Source: CAYWRZ01 sp964460845 (GTDB lineage: Bacteria; Bacteroidota; Bacteroidia; Flavobacteriales_D; UBA2798). From it: DNA of 64,000 nucleotides. The notes under the pieces are model-generated. The model saw nothing but the letters and a program-made list of their open reading frames with translations, did not search any database and had not been told where the DNA came from. The translations under genes were made by a program, and so were the position numbers. Positions within the stretch are counted from its first letter, which is position 1, and the number at the start of each line of letters is the position of its first letter. The DNA is taken from assembly GCA_964460845.1 (NCBI GenBank), contig CAYWRZ010000009.1:1-64000 (forward strand), in the 5' to 3' direction. Shown in pieces: positions 24,555-34,575 of this stretch.

Positions 24555-26108
24555 TTATGCGGCTTTTGCTTTTTTTCCGCCTTTCATATATTGAGCGATG
24601 AAAGGAGAAAGAATAAGCAGCAGAATGGCGCTGAGTACGGCTACGTAGGCAATTTGCTCAAATACGCCCGAAGCCTGACTAAGTGCTTCTGTAGTCGAAA
24701 CTTTCTCGCCATCTACCGATTTTACAGCCATCAGAGAGCCGATCCACCCGGCAAGCAATTGTCCCATGGCGCTGGCAAGGAACCAAAGACCCATCATTTG
24801 CCCCTGCATTTTATCGGGCGAAAGGCGGGTTACCATCGACAGTCCTATCGGTGAAAGGCAAAGCTCTCCCAGGGTCATTACGAAATAGCCTAAGGCAAAA
24901 TAGGCCAGCGAAATTTTTCCGGCCTCGTCGGCCGAATAGCGTGCACTGGCGAAAATGTAGTAGCTCAAACCGAGCAATGCCAAACCGAAGGCGAATTTTA
25001 CGGCGGCATTAGGTTCGATTCTTTTGGAAGCTAAAGCCACCCACAGCAATCCGATAAGCGGACTGAAAATAATGATGTAAAGCGGATTGAGCGAGTTGTT
25101 CACCGAGGCCGAAGGAAGTGTGGCTCCGAATACGTTCATGTCCACATTTCTTTCGGCAAAAATGTTGAGCGAACCGCCGCTTTGCTCGTAGAAAGCCCAA
25201 AACAATACCGAAAAAATAATCAGCACGATGGCGGCGATCATTTTTTTGATTTCGACACCGGTAAACTTAAATACCTGAAAGAGAATATAGGTCAGTGCCA
25301 CAAGCGAAATACCAATCATGATAGGCAATATCACAGCATTGATTTTATCGCTGAAAATAAGCGGGATGAAAATAGGAATGAGCAGTATGCTGAACAGGTA
25401 AACGGACATTTCGCGGCGGAACCCGAAGCTGTTTTTCTCCTGAAGCTTAGCCGGATTAGGTGCCAGCCCGATAGGCCCCAAAATACGCTGCCCGCGATGA
25501 AATACGAACAATCCCAGCAGCATGAAGGCGCCTGCCAGGCCAAAGCCCAGGTGCCAACTGTATTGTTGACCGATCCAGCCGCACAGCAAGCTACCCAATA
25601 GCGCACCGAGGTTAATGCCCGAATAGAAAAGCGAAAATCCCGCTTCGCGGCGGCTGTCGTTGGGCTTGTAGAGCCTACCGACCATTGTGCTGATGTTGGG
25701 CTTGAAAAAGCCGTTGCCCACGATAATGATAGACATCCCTATATAAAAGGTTATTTCGAAGGGAAGTATCAGCGTAAAGCTACCGATAGCCATCAGGATA
25801 CCGCCGAAGCGAATCGATTTGCGGGCACCCAGCAGCTTATCGGCATACATCCCGCCGAACACGCCCATAGCATATACAAAGCAGTTATATACGCCGTATT
25901 TGATATTGGCTACATCTTCAGCTAAAAAAAGGTGCTTGGTCATGAAGAGCATGAGCAGCGCACGCATTCCGTAGAAGGTGAAACGCTCCCACATTTCTGC
26001 AAAAAACAGCGTATAAAGCTGTTTGGGGTATTTGCCCTCGAAGTTTTGAATCTCTTCGAGCGTCAGGGTTGAGCCCCCTTTTTCATCAAGTACAGGCGAT
26101 TCCTTCAT
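24555..26108 (-). CDS. POT family proton-dependent oligopeptide transporter
   Basis: 517 residues and about 12-14 membrane helices. Family signatures: the proton-site FFAEMWERFTFYGMRALL (ExxER) and the PTR2 motif FSLFYSGINLGALLGSLLC. Inserted charged loops and the conserved LGELCLSPIGLSMVTRLSP in the C-terminal half fit bacterial di/tripeptide permeases. It imports small peptides with protons across the inner membrane. It lies between an M1 aminopeptidase and a second POT gene. Confidence 0.93.
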   Translation of the reverse strand: MKESPVLDEKGGSTLTLEEIQNFEGKYPKQLYTLFFAEMWERFTFYGMRALLMLFMTKHLFLAEDVANIKYGVYNCFVYAMGVFGGMYADKLLGARKSIRFGGILMAIGSFTLILPFEITFYIGMSIIIVGNGFFKPNISTMVGRLYKPNDSRREAGFSLFYSGINLGALLGSLLCGWIGQQYSWHLGFGLAGAFMLLGLFVFHRGQRILGPIGLAPNPAKLQEKNSFGFRREMSVYLFSILLIPIFIPLIFSDKINAVILPIMIGISLVALTYILFQVFKFTGVEIKKMIAAIVLIIFSVLFWAFYEQSGGSLNIFAERNVDMNVFGATLPSASVNNSLNPLYIIIFSPLIGLLWVALASKRIEPNAAVKFAFGLALLGLSYYIFASARYSADEAGKISLAYFALGYFVMTLGELCLSPIGLSMVTRLSPDKMQGQMMGLWFLASAMGQLLAGWIGSLMAVKSVDGEKVSTTEALSQASGVFEQIAYVAVLSAILLLILSPFIAQYMKGGKKAKAA

Positions 26109-26139
26109 CCGGATTCAGGTTTTAAGGTCGCTAAAAATA

Positions 26140-26168
26140 GAAAATCCCGGCCATAAAGACCGGGATTC
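26140..26168 (-). terminator. Terminator after the second POT gene
   Basis: On the minus strand AATCCCGG / CCGGGATT arms surround a nine-base loop and are followed by TTCTATTTTTAG. The two POT genes can therefore be transcribed separately. Confidence 0.8.
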
Positions 26169-26186
26169 CTGAAAACTTTATGGGAA

Positions 26187-27923
26187 TTAGTAGATGTTTT
26201 TCTCGCGCATCACGTTGCGAAGCCATTTCAGCAGGGCGGCCATCAGCAGGAAAGCGGCCACACAGTAGGCAAAATTCATCCAGAAGAAATGTGATTTGTC
26301 CTCGAAACTGTTCCACATACCCGACATTACGCCCGAGAGTTTGTTACCTACGGAGGTGGAAAGGAACCAGCCCCCCATCATCAGTGCCGTAAGTCGCGGC
26401 GGACTCAGCTTCGATACCAGCGACAGTCCCATAGGCGAAAGGCAAAGCTCACCAATGGTAATTACGCCGTACGACATGATAAGCCACCAGCTCGATGCTT
26501 TTTCATCCTGTAAGTTGGTAGCGTTTACAGCGCCTACCATTACCAGTGTCGAAAGACCGGTAATAAGCAGACCCAGCGCAATTTTGGCAGGAGTGGAGGG
26601 CTCTTTGCCCCGGCGGCGCAGGAATCCGAAGAATCCGACTACAATGGGAGTAAGCAATATTACCCAGAAAGGGTTGATCGACTGGTACAGCTCGGTCGAA
26701 ATGAGCAGCAAGCTTTTACCTTCGGCGGGTTTTTTCGCTTCGGGCAGGTTTTGGAAATATTGGTAGGAATTCTGCTGTAAGCCTATCACTTTTTGTACAC
26801 TATCGGCGCCCTTCGTGTTTCCGGCTGCGATCAATGCGGTACGCTCGGCTTTTAGTCCTTCGATATGTGCTTCAAAATCGGCTTCGGATAATTTATGGCT
26901 GGGATCATTGACTACGGTTTCTACCAATCCTATTTTTTCTGCGGTACCGGCTACGGCCGCAGGCATTTCACGATCTGAATAATCTTTGGCCCATACCGTG
27001 AGCGCATCGCCATTTTGATGGAATACAGCCCAGAATACGATTACGGCTACAAATACGGAAAGCAGCGCACCGATAGGACGTTTGTCCTCTCTATTGGCGC
27101 GTGCCCATAGCGAACCGTAGAAGAAAACTACGGGAATACAGCCGAAAAGGAAAGCATCGTTCGAGTCGGAACCAAAAATGTTACCGCCTGGATTGGCTTC
27201 GGAAGTTACGCCGTTAATAAGATAACCCAATGTGCCAAAGGCAAATACGGGCAGCAATACCATGGCGAAGATTTTGGTCAACGAAAGGTCTTCGGGGTTT
27301 TTGGGTTTGATCACGTCGGCCTCGCGTACGTGCTTGGTTCCCCTCAAAAAGAAGATAAGACCTATCAGCATGCCCACACCGGCGGCGGCGAAAGCGTATC
27401 CCCAACCGTAGTTCTGGCGCAGAAAAGCCGCTACGAAATTACAGACTAAGGCGCCGATGTTGATGCCCATGTAGAAAATGTTGTACCCTGCGTCTTTATT
27501 CGCTCGGTAGCGATCGTCGTTATACAGGTTACCGACCAGCACGGATATGTTGGGCTTAAAAAAGCCGTTTCCTAAAATGATCAGCAGCAGCGAAACGTAA
27601 AAAATGGATTCGTTATGCGGTATCGATAAGCCGAAATACCCCGCCGCCATCAGCAAACCGCCGATAACGATAGAACGCCGGTAACCAAGTATGCGGTCGG
27701 CCAGCAGACCGCCGATAAACGGAGTCAGGTACACCAGTCCGATATACGTACCGTAAATGTCTGATTTCTTGCCGTCGGTAAAGCCCATCCCCCCGTTTTC
27801 CATGCTGTCTATCATGTAGAGGGAGAAAATACCTAACATAAGGTAGTAGCCGAACCGTTCCCACATCTCGGTGAAGAACAGCACGTATAATCCACGTGGG
27901 TGCTTAGCGATTTTTTGACTCAT
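26187..27923 (-). CDS. POT family oligopeptide transporter (long form)
   Basis: 578 residues. The same signatures are present as in its neighbour: LFFTEMWERFGYYLMLGIF and NIFYMGINIGALVCNF, and TIGELCLSPMGLSLVSKLSP near the C-terminus. It carries an extra hydrophilic segment of about 100 residues in the middle (about 300-400, charged, with KLSEADFEAHIEGLKAERT), which makes it longer than the partner. Such insertions occur in Bacteroidota POT proteins. It probably takes up di/tripeptides. The start is the first ATG, MSQKIAKHPRG. Confidence 0.92.
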   Translation of the reverse strand: MSQKIAKHPRGLYVLFFTEMWERFGYYLMLGIFSLYMIDSMENGGMGFTDGKKSDIYGTYIGLVYLTPFIGGLLADRILGYRRSIVIGGLLMAAGYFGLSIPHNESIFYVSLLLIILGNGFFKPNISVLVGNLYNDDRYRANKDAGYNIFYMGINIGALVCNFVAAFLRQNYGWGYAFAAAGVGMLIGLIFFLRGTKHVREADVIKPKNPEDLSLTKIFAMVLLPVFAFGTLGYLINGVTSEANPGGNIFGSDSNDAFLFGCIPVVFFYGSLWARANREDKRPIGALLSVFVAVIVFWAVFHQNGDALTVWAKDYSDREMPAAVAGTAEKIGLVETVVNDPSHKLSEADFEAHIEGLKAERTALIAAGNTKGADSVQKVIGLQQNSYQYFQNLPEAKKPAEGKSLLLISTELYQSINPFWVILLTPIVVGFFGFLRRRGKEPSTPAKIALGLLITGLSTLVMVGAVNATNLQDEKASSWWLIMSYGVITIGELCLSPMGLSLVSKLSPPRLTALMMGGWFLSTSVGNKLSGVMSGMWNSFEDKSHFFWMNFAYCVAAFLLMAALLKWLRNVMREKNIY

Positions 27924-28109
27924 AAAGGTCTTGATTTTCGGTTTTGGTTGCCGAATATAGGAAAAAGTCTGTGATAAACCGGACGCAAGGCTTTGAAAAA
28001 CGGATTTTTAAATCAGGGTTATTTTTCTGATTTTGAATAATTTGTGTTTTTAAAGCACTGTTTTTTTTCTGAAAAAATTATCCATCCGGGCTTGAAAGCG
28101 GCGCTTTTT

Positions 28110-29453
28110 CTAAATCAGCCCCCGCGATTTTAGCTCCAGGTACTTATTAATGGTATCGACCGAAAGGCGGGCAGGAGTGGTCAAAATGGTTTGGATGGCA
28201 TGCTTGCGAAGCTCGTCGGCAATAAGCTGCTTTTCGTAAGCCAGTTTTTGGGCAATGGTGCGGAAATAAATATCGCCAACCGTTTTGGTTGCTTGCTGAG
28301 AGGCTTCCGAAAGTCCGGTGTTCTCAAAAAAGACCACTACCAGCAGGTGCTGCTGGTTGAGTCGCCGAAGCAGCGGCAGCACCCGTTGCAGGGAATAGCT
28401 GCTTTCAAAATTGGTGAACAGCAAAAGCAGGCTGCGGCCCTTGATAAAATTGCGCACGCCGAAATACAGCAGCTCGTAGTTGGCTTCGAGGAAATGGGTT
28501 TTTTGCCTGTACAGTACTTCGAGGATTTTTTTGATCTGCCCCGGACTGCGTTCGGCACGAAGTCGGCTGCCGAGCTTATGACTGAAGGTCAGCAATCCCG
28601 CCCGATCCGATTTGCGCAAAGCGATGTTCGAAATGACCAGCGAAGAATTGATGGCGTAGTCGAGCAACGTCATTCCGTCGAAAGGCATACGCATGGCACG
28701 GCTTTTATCAATAAGGCAATACACTTGCTGCGCTTTTTCTTCTTCGTACTGGTTGACCATCAACGCATTGTGCCTGCTGGTGGCTTTCCAGTTGATGTGC
28801 CGGTAATCGTCGCCGCTGACATAGTTTTTGATCTGCTCGAACTCCGAATGCTGCCCCATACGCCTTACCCGCTTAATACCTTCGTTGAGCGCAAGCTGTT
28901 GGAACACTTTCAGCTCGTATCGGCGCATCTGCGGTACGGAAGGATACACGGCTATCGTTTCTTCCAGGTGCACGCTGTAGCGTCTTTGCAGCAGTCCCAG
29001 TACCGAGCTGGCGAAAACCCGGAGTCGGCCGAATTCGTAATGCCCCCTTTCGAGCGGTCGAATGCTATAGCTCAGCTCCAGCTTTTCGCCCGGAGCAAGC
29101 CTGCCTTTAAGGAGCAGGTCACGCAATTGCAGTTGGTAAGGTGCTTCGTCGGTGATGCGCAGGCTGACCGGTATTTTCATCCTGCTTTGCAACTGCAGTC
29201 CCACCTGGGTAGTCTCGCCCAGCGAAAGTTGGGTGGGCAGACGGCGACTTGCCTTCAGCGACGAGCCCGGCAGGTAAAGCAATACCATATCGGCGGCTAC
29301 CAGCAGTACAAAAAGGCTGAGCAGGGCTTTAGCCACCGGTAGCACTACCGGAAAGGGATAGCCCAGCACAAAGAGTACCATCAGCAGGGCCATGATCAGG
29401 TAGAACCGGAGACCGATGAACAGAGAAGCGGGAAAAGAGGAACTTATTTTCAA
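28110..29453 (-). CDS. DUF58 protein (VWA-like, MoxR-associated)
   Basis: 447 residues. Two membrane helices lie in the first 60 residues, followed by a beta domain and the DUF58 signature SGDDYRHINWKATSRHNALMV, then a von Willebrand A-like fold (VYCLIDKSRAMRMPFDGMTL). DUF58 proteins are typically partners of MoxR ATPases in assembling or maturing other proteins. The start codon overlaps the MoxR stop (ATGA). It is the last gene of the SpoIIM-to-DUF58 operon. Confidence 0.92.
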   Translation of the reverse strand: MKISSSFPASLFIGLRFYLIMALLMVLFVLGYPFPVVLPVAKALLSLFVLLVAADMVLLYLPGSSLKASRRLPTQLSLGETTQVGLQLQSRMKIPVSLRITDEAPYQLQLRDLLLKGRLAPGEKLELSYSIRPLERGHYEFGRLRVFASSVLGLLQRRYSVHLEETIAVYPSVPQMRRYELKVFQQLALNEGIKRVRRMGQHSEFEQIKNYVSGDDYRHINWKATSRHNALMVNQYEEEKAQQVYCLIDKSRAMRMPFDGMTLLDYAINSSLVISNIALRKSDRAGLLTFSHKLGSRLRAERSPGQIKKILEVLYRQKTHFLEANYELLYFGVRNFIKGRSLLLLFTNFESSYSLQRVLPLLRRLNQQHLLVVVFFENTGLSEASQQATKTVGDIYFRTIAQKLAYEKQLIADELRKHAIQTILTTPARLSVDTINKYLELKSRGLI

Positions 29454-30493
29454 CGGGGTACCTCGATTTTCTGGATGATATCGCGAATTACTTCTTCGGT
29501 TTTTATGCCTTCCATTTCGGCTTCGGGCGTAAGGATAATGCGATGGTTAAGCACGTGATAAGCCACATACTGCACATCGTCAGGAATGACAAAATCCCGT
29601 CCGCGCAGGGCTGCCAGCGTTTTGGCCGATTTCAGCATGGCCAGCGAAGCCCGGGGTGAAGCGCCCAAATAGAGCTTACCGTGCTCGCGGGTTTGGTGCG
29701 TAATTTCGGCTACGTATTTCAGCAATTGATCTTCTATTCGTACCTGACGGATAATATCCTGTATAGCTTTCAGCTCGGTGGCGTTAAATACCGGCACGAT
29801 GCTTTGCAGATCAGGCGCTTTTGTTTCGTTTTTATAGCGTTGCAAAATTTGCTGCTCTTCGTCTAACTGCGGATAGCCTAATTTGATCCGGAACAAAAAA
29901 CGGTCGAGCTGCGCTTCGGGAAGCCGGTAAGTACCTTCCTGCTCGATCGGGTTTTGCGTGGCAATCACCAAAAACGGGAATTGCATCGGATAGGTCACCC
30001 CGTCGTACGTGATTTGCCGTTCTTCCATTACCTCGAACAGTGCCGACTGCGTTTTGGCCGGTGCGCGGTTAATCTCGTCGATCAGGATAATCTGAGAGAA
30101 TACGGGGCCTTTATTGAAATGAAATTCGCCTTCTTTTTGGTTATAAACGGAAGTGCCGATGATATCGCCGGGCATCATGTCGGGGGTAAACTGGATACGC
30201 GAAAAGCCCACCGAAAGGGTACGTGCCAGCACTTTTGCGCTTAGTGTTTTGGCTACGCCCGGTACGCCTTCGAGCAGGATATGTCCGTCAGAAAGCACTG
30301 CCGTGAGCAGCAAATCGGTCATTTCTTCCTGACCTATCAGGTACTTGCGTATTTCCGTTCTGCTGCGTTCGGCCAGCTCTGTCAAACGCGACAAGCCTTC
30401 CAAAGCGGGCGAATACAAAGGTTCGTTACCGGTCGCTGCGTCCGAATGCGGTGTGGCTTCTTCCGGATTTCCGGGCGTGTGCAGATCTTCCAT
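29450..30493 (-). CDS. MoxR family AAA+ ATPase
   Basis: 347 residues. Walker A (HILLEGVPGVAKTLSAKVLA), Walker B (IILIDEINRAPAKTQSALFE), sensor 1 (FLVIATQNPIEQEGTYRLPE) and a C-terminal lid with GASPRASLAMLKSAK identify a MoxR ATPase. It acts as a chaperone-like motor on VWA proteins; the adjacent DUF58 protein is the probable partner. It abuts DUF4350 upstream and overlaps DUF58 downstream, so all are translationally linked. Confidence 0.95.
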   Translation of the reverse strand: MEDLHTPGNPEEATPHSDAATGNEPLYSPALEGLSRLTELAERSRTEIRKYLIGQEEMTDLLLTAVLSDGHILLEGVPGVAKTLSAKVLARTLSVGFSRIQFTPDMMPGDIIGTSVYNQKEGEFHFNKGPVFSQIILIDEINRAPAKTQSALFEVMEERQITYDGVTYPMQFPFLVIATQNPIEQEGTYRLPEAQLDRFLFRIKLGYPQLDEEQQILQRYKNETKAPDLQSIVPVFNATELKAIQDIIRQVRIEDQLLKYVAEITHQTREHGKLYLGASPRASLAMLKSAKTLAALRGRDFVIPDDVQYVAYHVLNHRIILTPEAEMEGIKTEEVIRDIIQKIEVPR

Positions 30494-31798
30494 TTATTTA
30501 CAGTTTTGGTAAAAATATTCAAGTTTCCGGTGTATGTCAATTAGCGTATCATTACTTACTTCCTGACTCTCTTGCGCGGCATTAAATTGATCGAACAGAT
30601 CCTTCAGGCGTGTTTCCGCAATACCCGATTTGTTGGCCAGCAGGGGCAGCGATTTTTCGTCGGTACGCGAAAGATGCACGAAATACCGGTCGCGCACAAA
30701 ATGAAAAAATATTTTTTGCTGATGCGCTACCAGGTTTTTATGCTGCATTTGCTTCAGATAGACCTTGCTCAGCGTATCGGCGAATTCCAGCGAATTGTTT
30801 TCGTTTTTAGGTGCGGCGGGAATTATTTTCTGCCGTCGTTTTACCTGAAAAAGAATATAAATCAACAAGGTAACAAGCAGCAGGTAATAAGCCCAGCGCA
30901 AAGCGGGTATGCTCAGGATAAATTGTAACGGACTTTGCCGTTGGCTCGGATTTTTCTTCTGACCTAAGTTGCCTTTTTGTGAGCCTGTGTAGCGTAATTG
31001 ACCGTAATGATCCCAAAATATCGGTCCTTCGGGGAGAAAAGAAAGTACTTTTTCGAGGTGTTCAAGGTTTCGCTCCTGCAACAGCGAAATGTTACTGAAA
31101 GCCATTGGCACCGTGTGCAGGTAAAAAGCGCCTTCTCCGTATGGAATGCGCAAATACACCGGGTTCCCCAGCTCGTCCTGCTCCAATTGTGCAGTCTGAA
31201 GATAATCGTATTCTTCTTCGTCGGGCGCCGACAGATTTGTAAAAAAGGACCATTGATGCGTAATACGACCTTCCGAATTGTAATACGTAAAGGGGTATTT
31301 TTTTGCAGGCTGTAAAGCTTCGGGAATAAAATTAAGCTTGTATTCCATGCGATAAGTCTGGCTGGAATGATATCCCGTTTCTTCCACAATTTCGTTGATC
31401 AGCGAATGAAATTTCTCACTCGCAATAAATGCATAATTCCCTTTTTCGACAAAGGTTTTTAACGCCCTGACGTCGATATTCATCAGTTGCATCCGATCGG
31501 CTACCAGCATATATACCGCCGGATTTTTCGACGTGTGGGAACTGATCGTGTCCGAAAAGCGTTTCTCAATTACATACATCGGATTGCCGCGCTGCTCGGA
31601 CTGTTTTCGCAGAATTTCATAAAAAATATACGTGCCGTAAGGCGAATCGTCGATGTGCTCGTAGCTTTCGTGCCAGTTGACAGGTTTTGCCGATTCGGTA
31701 TCCACCTGCGGCTCACGCGACTGTGAAAACCACACGATAAAAAGGATTAGCAAAATGCCAATGCCTGTAATCAGTACTATACGGGTGGATTTGCTCAA
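30494..31798 (-). CDS. DUF4350 domain membrane protein
   Basis: 434 residues. An N-terminal membrane helix (IVLITGIGILLILFIVWFS) precedes a soluble domain with the DUF4350-type start SYEHIDDSPYGTYIFYEIL. A second helix near residue 295-315 (YYLLLVTLLIYILFQVKRR) is followed by a cytoplasmic helical tail. In Bacteroidota it sits between the DUF4129 and MoxR genes, as here. The function is unknown; the fold may resemble glutamine amidotransferase-like domains. Confidence 0.85.
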   Translation of the reverse strand: MSKSTRIVLITGIGILLILFIVWFSQSREPQVDTESAKPVNWHESYEHIDDSPYGTYIFYEILRKQSEQRGNPMYVIEKRFSDTISSHTSKNPAVYMLVADRMQLMNIDVRALKTFVEKGNYAFIASEKFHSLINEIVEETGYHSSQTYRMEYKLNFIPEALQPAKKYPFTYYNSEGRITHQWSFFTNLSAPDEEEYDYLQTAQLEQDELGNPVYLRIPYGEGAFYLHTVPMAFSNISLLQERNLEHLEKVLSFLPEGPIFWDHYGQLRYTGSQKGNLGQKKNPSQRQSPLQFILSIPALRWAYYLLLVTLLIYILFQVKRRQKIIPAAPKNENNSLEFADTLSKVYLKQMQHKNLVAHQQKIFFHFVRDRYFVHLSRTDEKSLPLLANKSGIAETRLKDLFDQFNAAQESQEVSNDTLIDIHRKLEYFYQNCK

Positions 31799-31808
31799 GT
31801 GAAAAGAA

Positions 31809-32582
31809 TTACCGGATAGCGGTTAAAAGTTGTTGAAATAAAGGTTGTATGCGCAGATACTCCTCGCGGTTTAATTGCCGGCGGCCGTACCAAATGACTT
31901 CAAAAAGGGAAATAGCTTCTGAAAATTGCCTGTAATTCGGTCGATCACGCATTTCGAGCAGGTACAAACGGTTGGTTTTTTTCTTTTCCCAGTGTATCCA
32001 ATTGTGTTCGCGCAGACTTTTGATAATGAAAATAAAATAAATGCGAATGGCTTCCCGGTAATCTTCGGCATTGACAGCGGCTTCCAGCCGTATTTCCAAT
32101 TCTGATCGAGGCAGTTCTACGGCATCTTCCGTTTCGGGTAATGTCTCGTCTGTCGGTTTTATTTTTTTCCCTCCCTTTCTGCTGTCGAGAATAATGCGGT
32201 AAATAAGAAAGCCCAGCACTACACTTATGCCGACAATCAGAGCGATCTTCATTCCGGAAGAAAGCCCGTTGCTGGCAGGAGTCGCCTTAGGAGACTTCGC
32301 TTCCCTGCTGAAATAGTCCTTTTGCGCCTCGAAATCTTTGTCTCCGCTCGAATATTTCCCGAAGCCACGGTTGGCTTTTCCGGCTTCTTCTTTTTCATCA
32401 AAATTATCGGCCCAGTTGCGGTTGTAGCTGTCGTTACGCGGATTCGGATCGTAGCGCAGTCCGCGTTTCACTTCACGCCAGTGGTTGCGGTCGAAAGGAC
32501 GCACGTCTTCACTCTTCGCCGCCAAAGGCAATACAAGCAACAGCAGCCATAGCCACACTATATAAGACCATTTAGTCTTCAT
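31809..32582 (-). CDS. DUF4129 domain membrane protein
   Basis: About 257 residues from MKTKWSYIVWLWLLLLVLPL (a signal peptide); the open frame begins further upstream at 32630. A second helix (MKIALIVGISVVLGFLIYRI) lies near 130. The C-terminus holds the DUF4129-like region: EDYREAIRIYFIFIIKSLRE and the NREEYLRIQPLFQQLL end. Residues 35-100 are rich in D, N, R and K and look disordered. The start overlaps the SpoIIM stop by 11 bases. Function unknown; part of the MoxR operon. Confidence 0.82.
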   Translation of the reverse strand: MKTKWSYIVWLWLLLLVLPLAAKSEDVRPFDRNHWREVKRGLRYDPNPRNDSYNRNWADNFDEKEEAGKANRGFGKYSSGDKDFEAQKDYFSREAKSPKATPASNGLSSGMKIALIVGISVVLGFLIYRIILDSRKGGKKIKPTDETLPETEDAVELPRSELEIRLEAAVNAEDYREAIRIYFIFIIKSLREHNWIHWEKKKTNRLYLLEMRDRPNYRQFSEAISLFEVIWYGRRQLNREEYLRIQPLFQQLLTAIR

Positions 32583-34476
32583 AGTCACTTTCCATTTCGT
32601 ATATTTTGTTCTTCTTCCCAAATTGGCCAAGCCTTTCGAAAAGTCCTACGGCTTGTTCTTTTTCTTCGCAAGAATGATAAAACAGGCCGAAACCGGCTAA
32701 AAAGAGCGGGGCGACCAGTTGGAAAAAAACAAGGTATAGTATGCTTTTGATGAAATTTTCTACCAATATGTAATTTACACTTTCGCCTACTACGTGCCAG
32801 GCGATAAGTTCGAGCAGTATCTCGCTTACCAATGCGGCGCCGCTGAGCAGCAGGAAAAAGCTTGCGCTGATCAGCAGCAGCACGAAGAAAAGCAGAAATC
32901 CGTTGACCCAATGGTTAAAGCCGCTGGTAATGCTTTGCACCCAAATTTTCGGGTAGGCGCTTTGGCGGTAGGCCATAGGGTAAAAGAAGTAAAAAAGTAC
33001 CGGTGCCAAAAACAAGGTAAAAAAGAGTGCCAAAGGCGGAAACCACGAAAAAACGGCACACACCAGCAACACGGGTAAAAACAGGCGTGGAAATTTCCGA
33101 AGGGTGAACCTCCACCACGCAGCTAACAGGCTTCGTCCTTTTTCGGGCTTATAATGAAGCGCGTGCAATACGGAAACCACGAGCAGCGTCCAGTAAAACG
33201 TATGGAATAAGACATGCGGTACGGTATTGAACTGCGAACCGGGCAATATGGCGGCAAGGTTGTCGTACCAGGCCAGCTCCCATTGAAAAGCAGAAGGATA
33301 TTCAAGGTAAAGCCAGCCTATATAAAGCAGTTGAATAGGAATGGTAATGCCCCAGATAAAGCCGCCGAAGTAACGAAAGGTATTGCGGTACCAGGCAAAC
33401 GCATCGCTGAACAGCTCGTTGGGCTGACGTATTTGCTGTAATTGCAGCTTACGGGGCGGATGATAAAGCGGCTCTTCCTGAAGCGCCACCTGCTCGGGGT
33501 AGCGGCGTGCTACAAAAAAAGGATACACTACAAAGTACAGAATCATAATCAGGAAAGAACCGATAATGATGAACCATTTCAGGGCATCGGGCATTTCGGT
33601 ATGGCGGGTAACCCAGCTTTCGAGTACCGCAGCTATAAAAATAAAAGGCGTTAAGCCTAACATGATTTTTAGGCCGCGCTTGGCCGAAATTTGCAGCGAT
33701 TGCATCCGCGAATACGTGCCCGGAAAGAGCAGTCCGCGGCTCAGCACAATACCTGCCGCAGCGGCGATCACGATGGCCGAGATTTCAAAAGCACCGTGTA
33801 TCCAGATGGTGAGAAAAGTGCTGAGCAAAAGGCTTTTACCCATTACGGCGCTAATCGTTAAGCCCTTATAGTAGAAATACGATTGAAAAGTACCTACCAT
33901 AATCCCATTATACACCAGAAAAAAACCGGTGCCAACCCCTAAAAATATGCCGAAAATAAAACAAAAAAAGGCCACACGAATGTTGTTGAAAAAGATATAG
34001 ACGAACATCGGAAGCCCGTCCATTTGCTTGTACACCGCCATAGGATCACCCTCTTCAATAAATGAATCGGTCATCGCGATGTAATCGTCCGACAGAATAA
34101 TTCGCGCAAAGTTGAGGTCGTTGGCCGTAGAGGCTACTCCGATGGCAGCGGCCAATATAAAAATGACAAAGGCAATAAGCAGGCTGCTTCGCGAGCGGTA
34201 AAGTTCCAGCGGCAGTCCCCTTGTCCAAAAATGGACGAAACGCCCCAGCGATTCTTTACGGATACGGTACAGGCTCGTAAATACATGCTGGGCCATGTAG
34301 TTCAGGTAAACCCGCACCGAACGACGCGGATAGTGCGTTCGGGCATACGAAAGATCTTCCGTGATTTCTACAAAAAGACGGCTGAGCTCATCAGGATCGC
34401 GGTGTTTTTGTTTGTTAAGTTCTTCAAAACGCTTCCACTTGTCCTTGTTCTGGGCAATAAATTCGGTTTCTTTCAT
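32572..34476 (-). CDS. Stage II sporulation protein M-like membrane protein (SpoIIM family)
   Basis: 634 residues with several membrane helices. The N-terminal half matches the SpoIIM-type family (FEELNKQKHRDPDELSRLFV, RIRKESLGRFVHFWTRGLP, then helices with NNIRVAFFCFIFGIFLGVGT and WIHGAFEISAIVIAAAAGI). The C-terminal half adds more helices. The organism shows no sign of sporulation; the family is a normal member of the Bacteroidota MoxR locus. It is the first gene of the minus-strand operon and diverges from the RDD gene. Confidence 0.9.
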   Translation of the reverse strand: MKETEFIAQNKDKWKRFEELNKQKHRDPDELSRLFVEITEDLSYARTHYPRRSVRVYLNYMAQHVFTSLYRIRKESLGRFVHFWTRGLPLELYRSRSSLLIAFVIFILAAAIGVASTANDLNFARIILSDDYIAMTDSFIEEGDPMAVYKQMDGLPMFVYIFFNNIRVAFFCFIFGIFLGVGTGFFLVYNGIMVGTFQSYFYYKGLTISAVMGKSLLLSTFLTIWIHGAFEISAIVIAAAAGIVLSRGLLFPGTYSRMQSLQISAKRGLKIMLGLTPFIFIAAVLESWVTRHTEMPDALKWFIIIGSFLIMILYFVVYPFFVARRYPEQVALQEEPLYHPPRKLQLQQIRQPNELFSDAFAWYRNTFRYFGGFIWGITIPIQLLYIGWLYLEYPSAFQWELAWYDNLAAILPGSQFNTVPHVLFHTFYWTLLVVSVLHALHYKPEKGRSLLAAWWRFTLRKFPRLFLPVLLVCAVFSWFPPLALFFTLFLAPVLFYFFYPMAYRQSAYPKIWVQSITSGFNHWVNGFLLFFVLLLISASFFLLLSGAALVSEILLELIAWHVVGESVNYILVENFIKSILYLVFFQLVAPLFLAGFGLFYHSCEEKEQAVGLFERLGQFGKKNKIYEMESDYED

Positions 34477-34575
34477 CCTTTCCTGATGCGTCGTCTAAAA
34501 GTAAAAGATAAATTCGATAAAAAAAATAGACTCCCACTGCGGTCTATGGCTTATCTTTAAAGCGGGATTTTTCGT

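Noticed and set aside
28191..29342. A 383-codon frame on the plus strand opposite DUF58
   Set aside because: It is a shadow of the DUF58 gene on the other strand, with no homology or start support.
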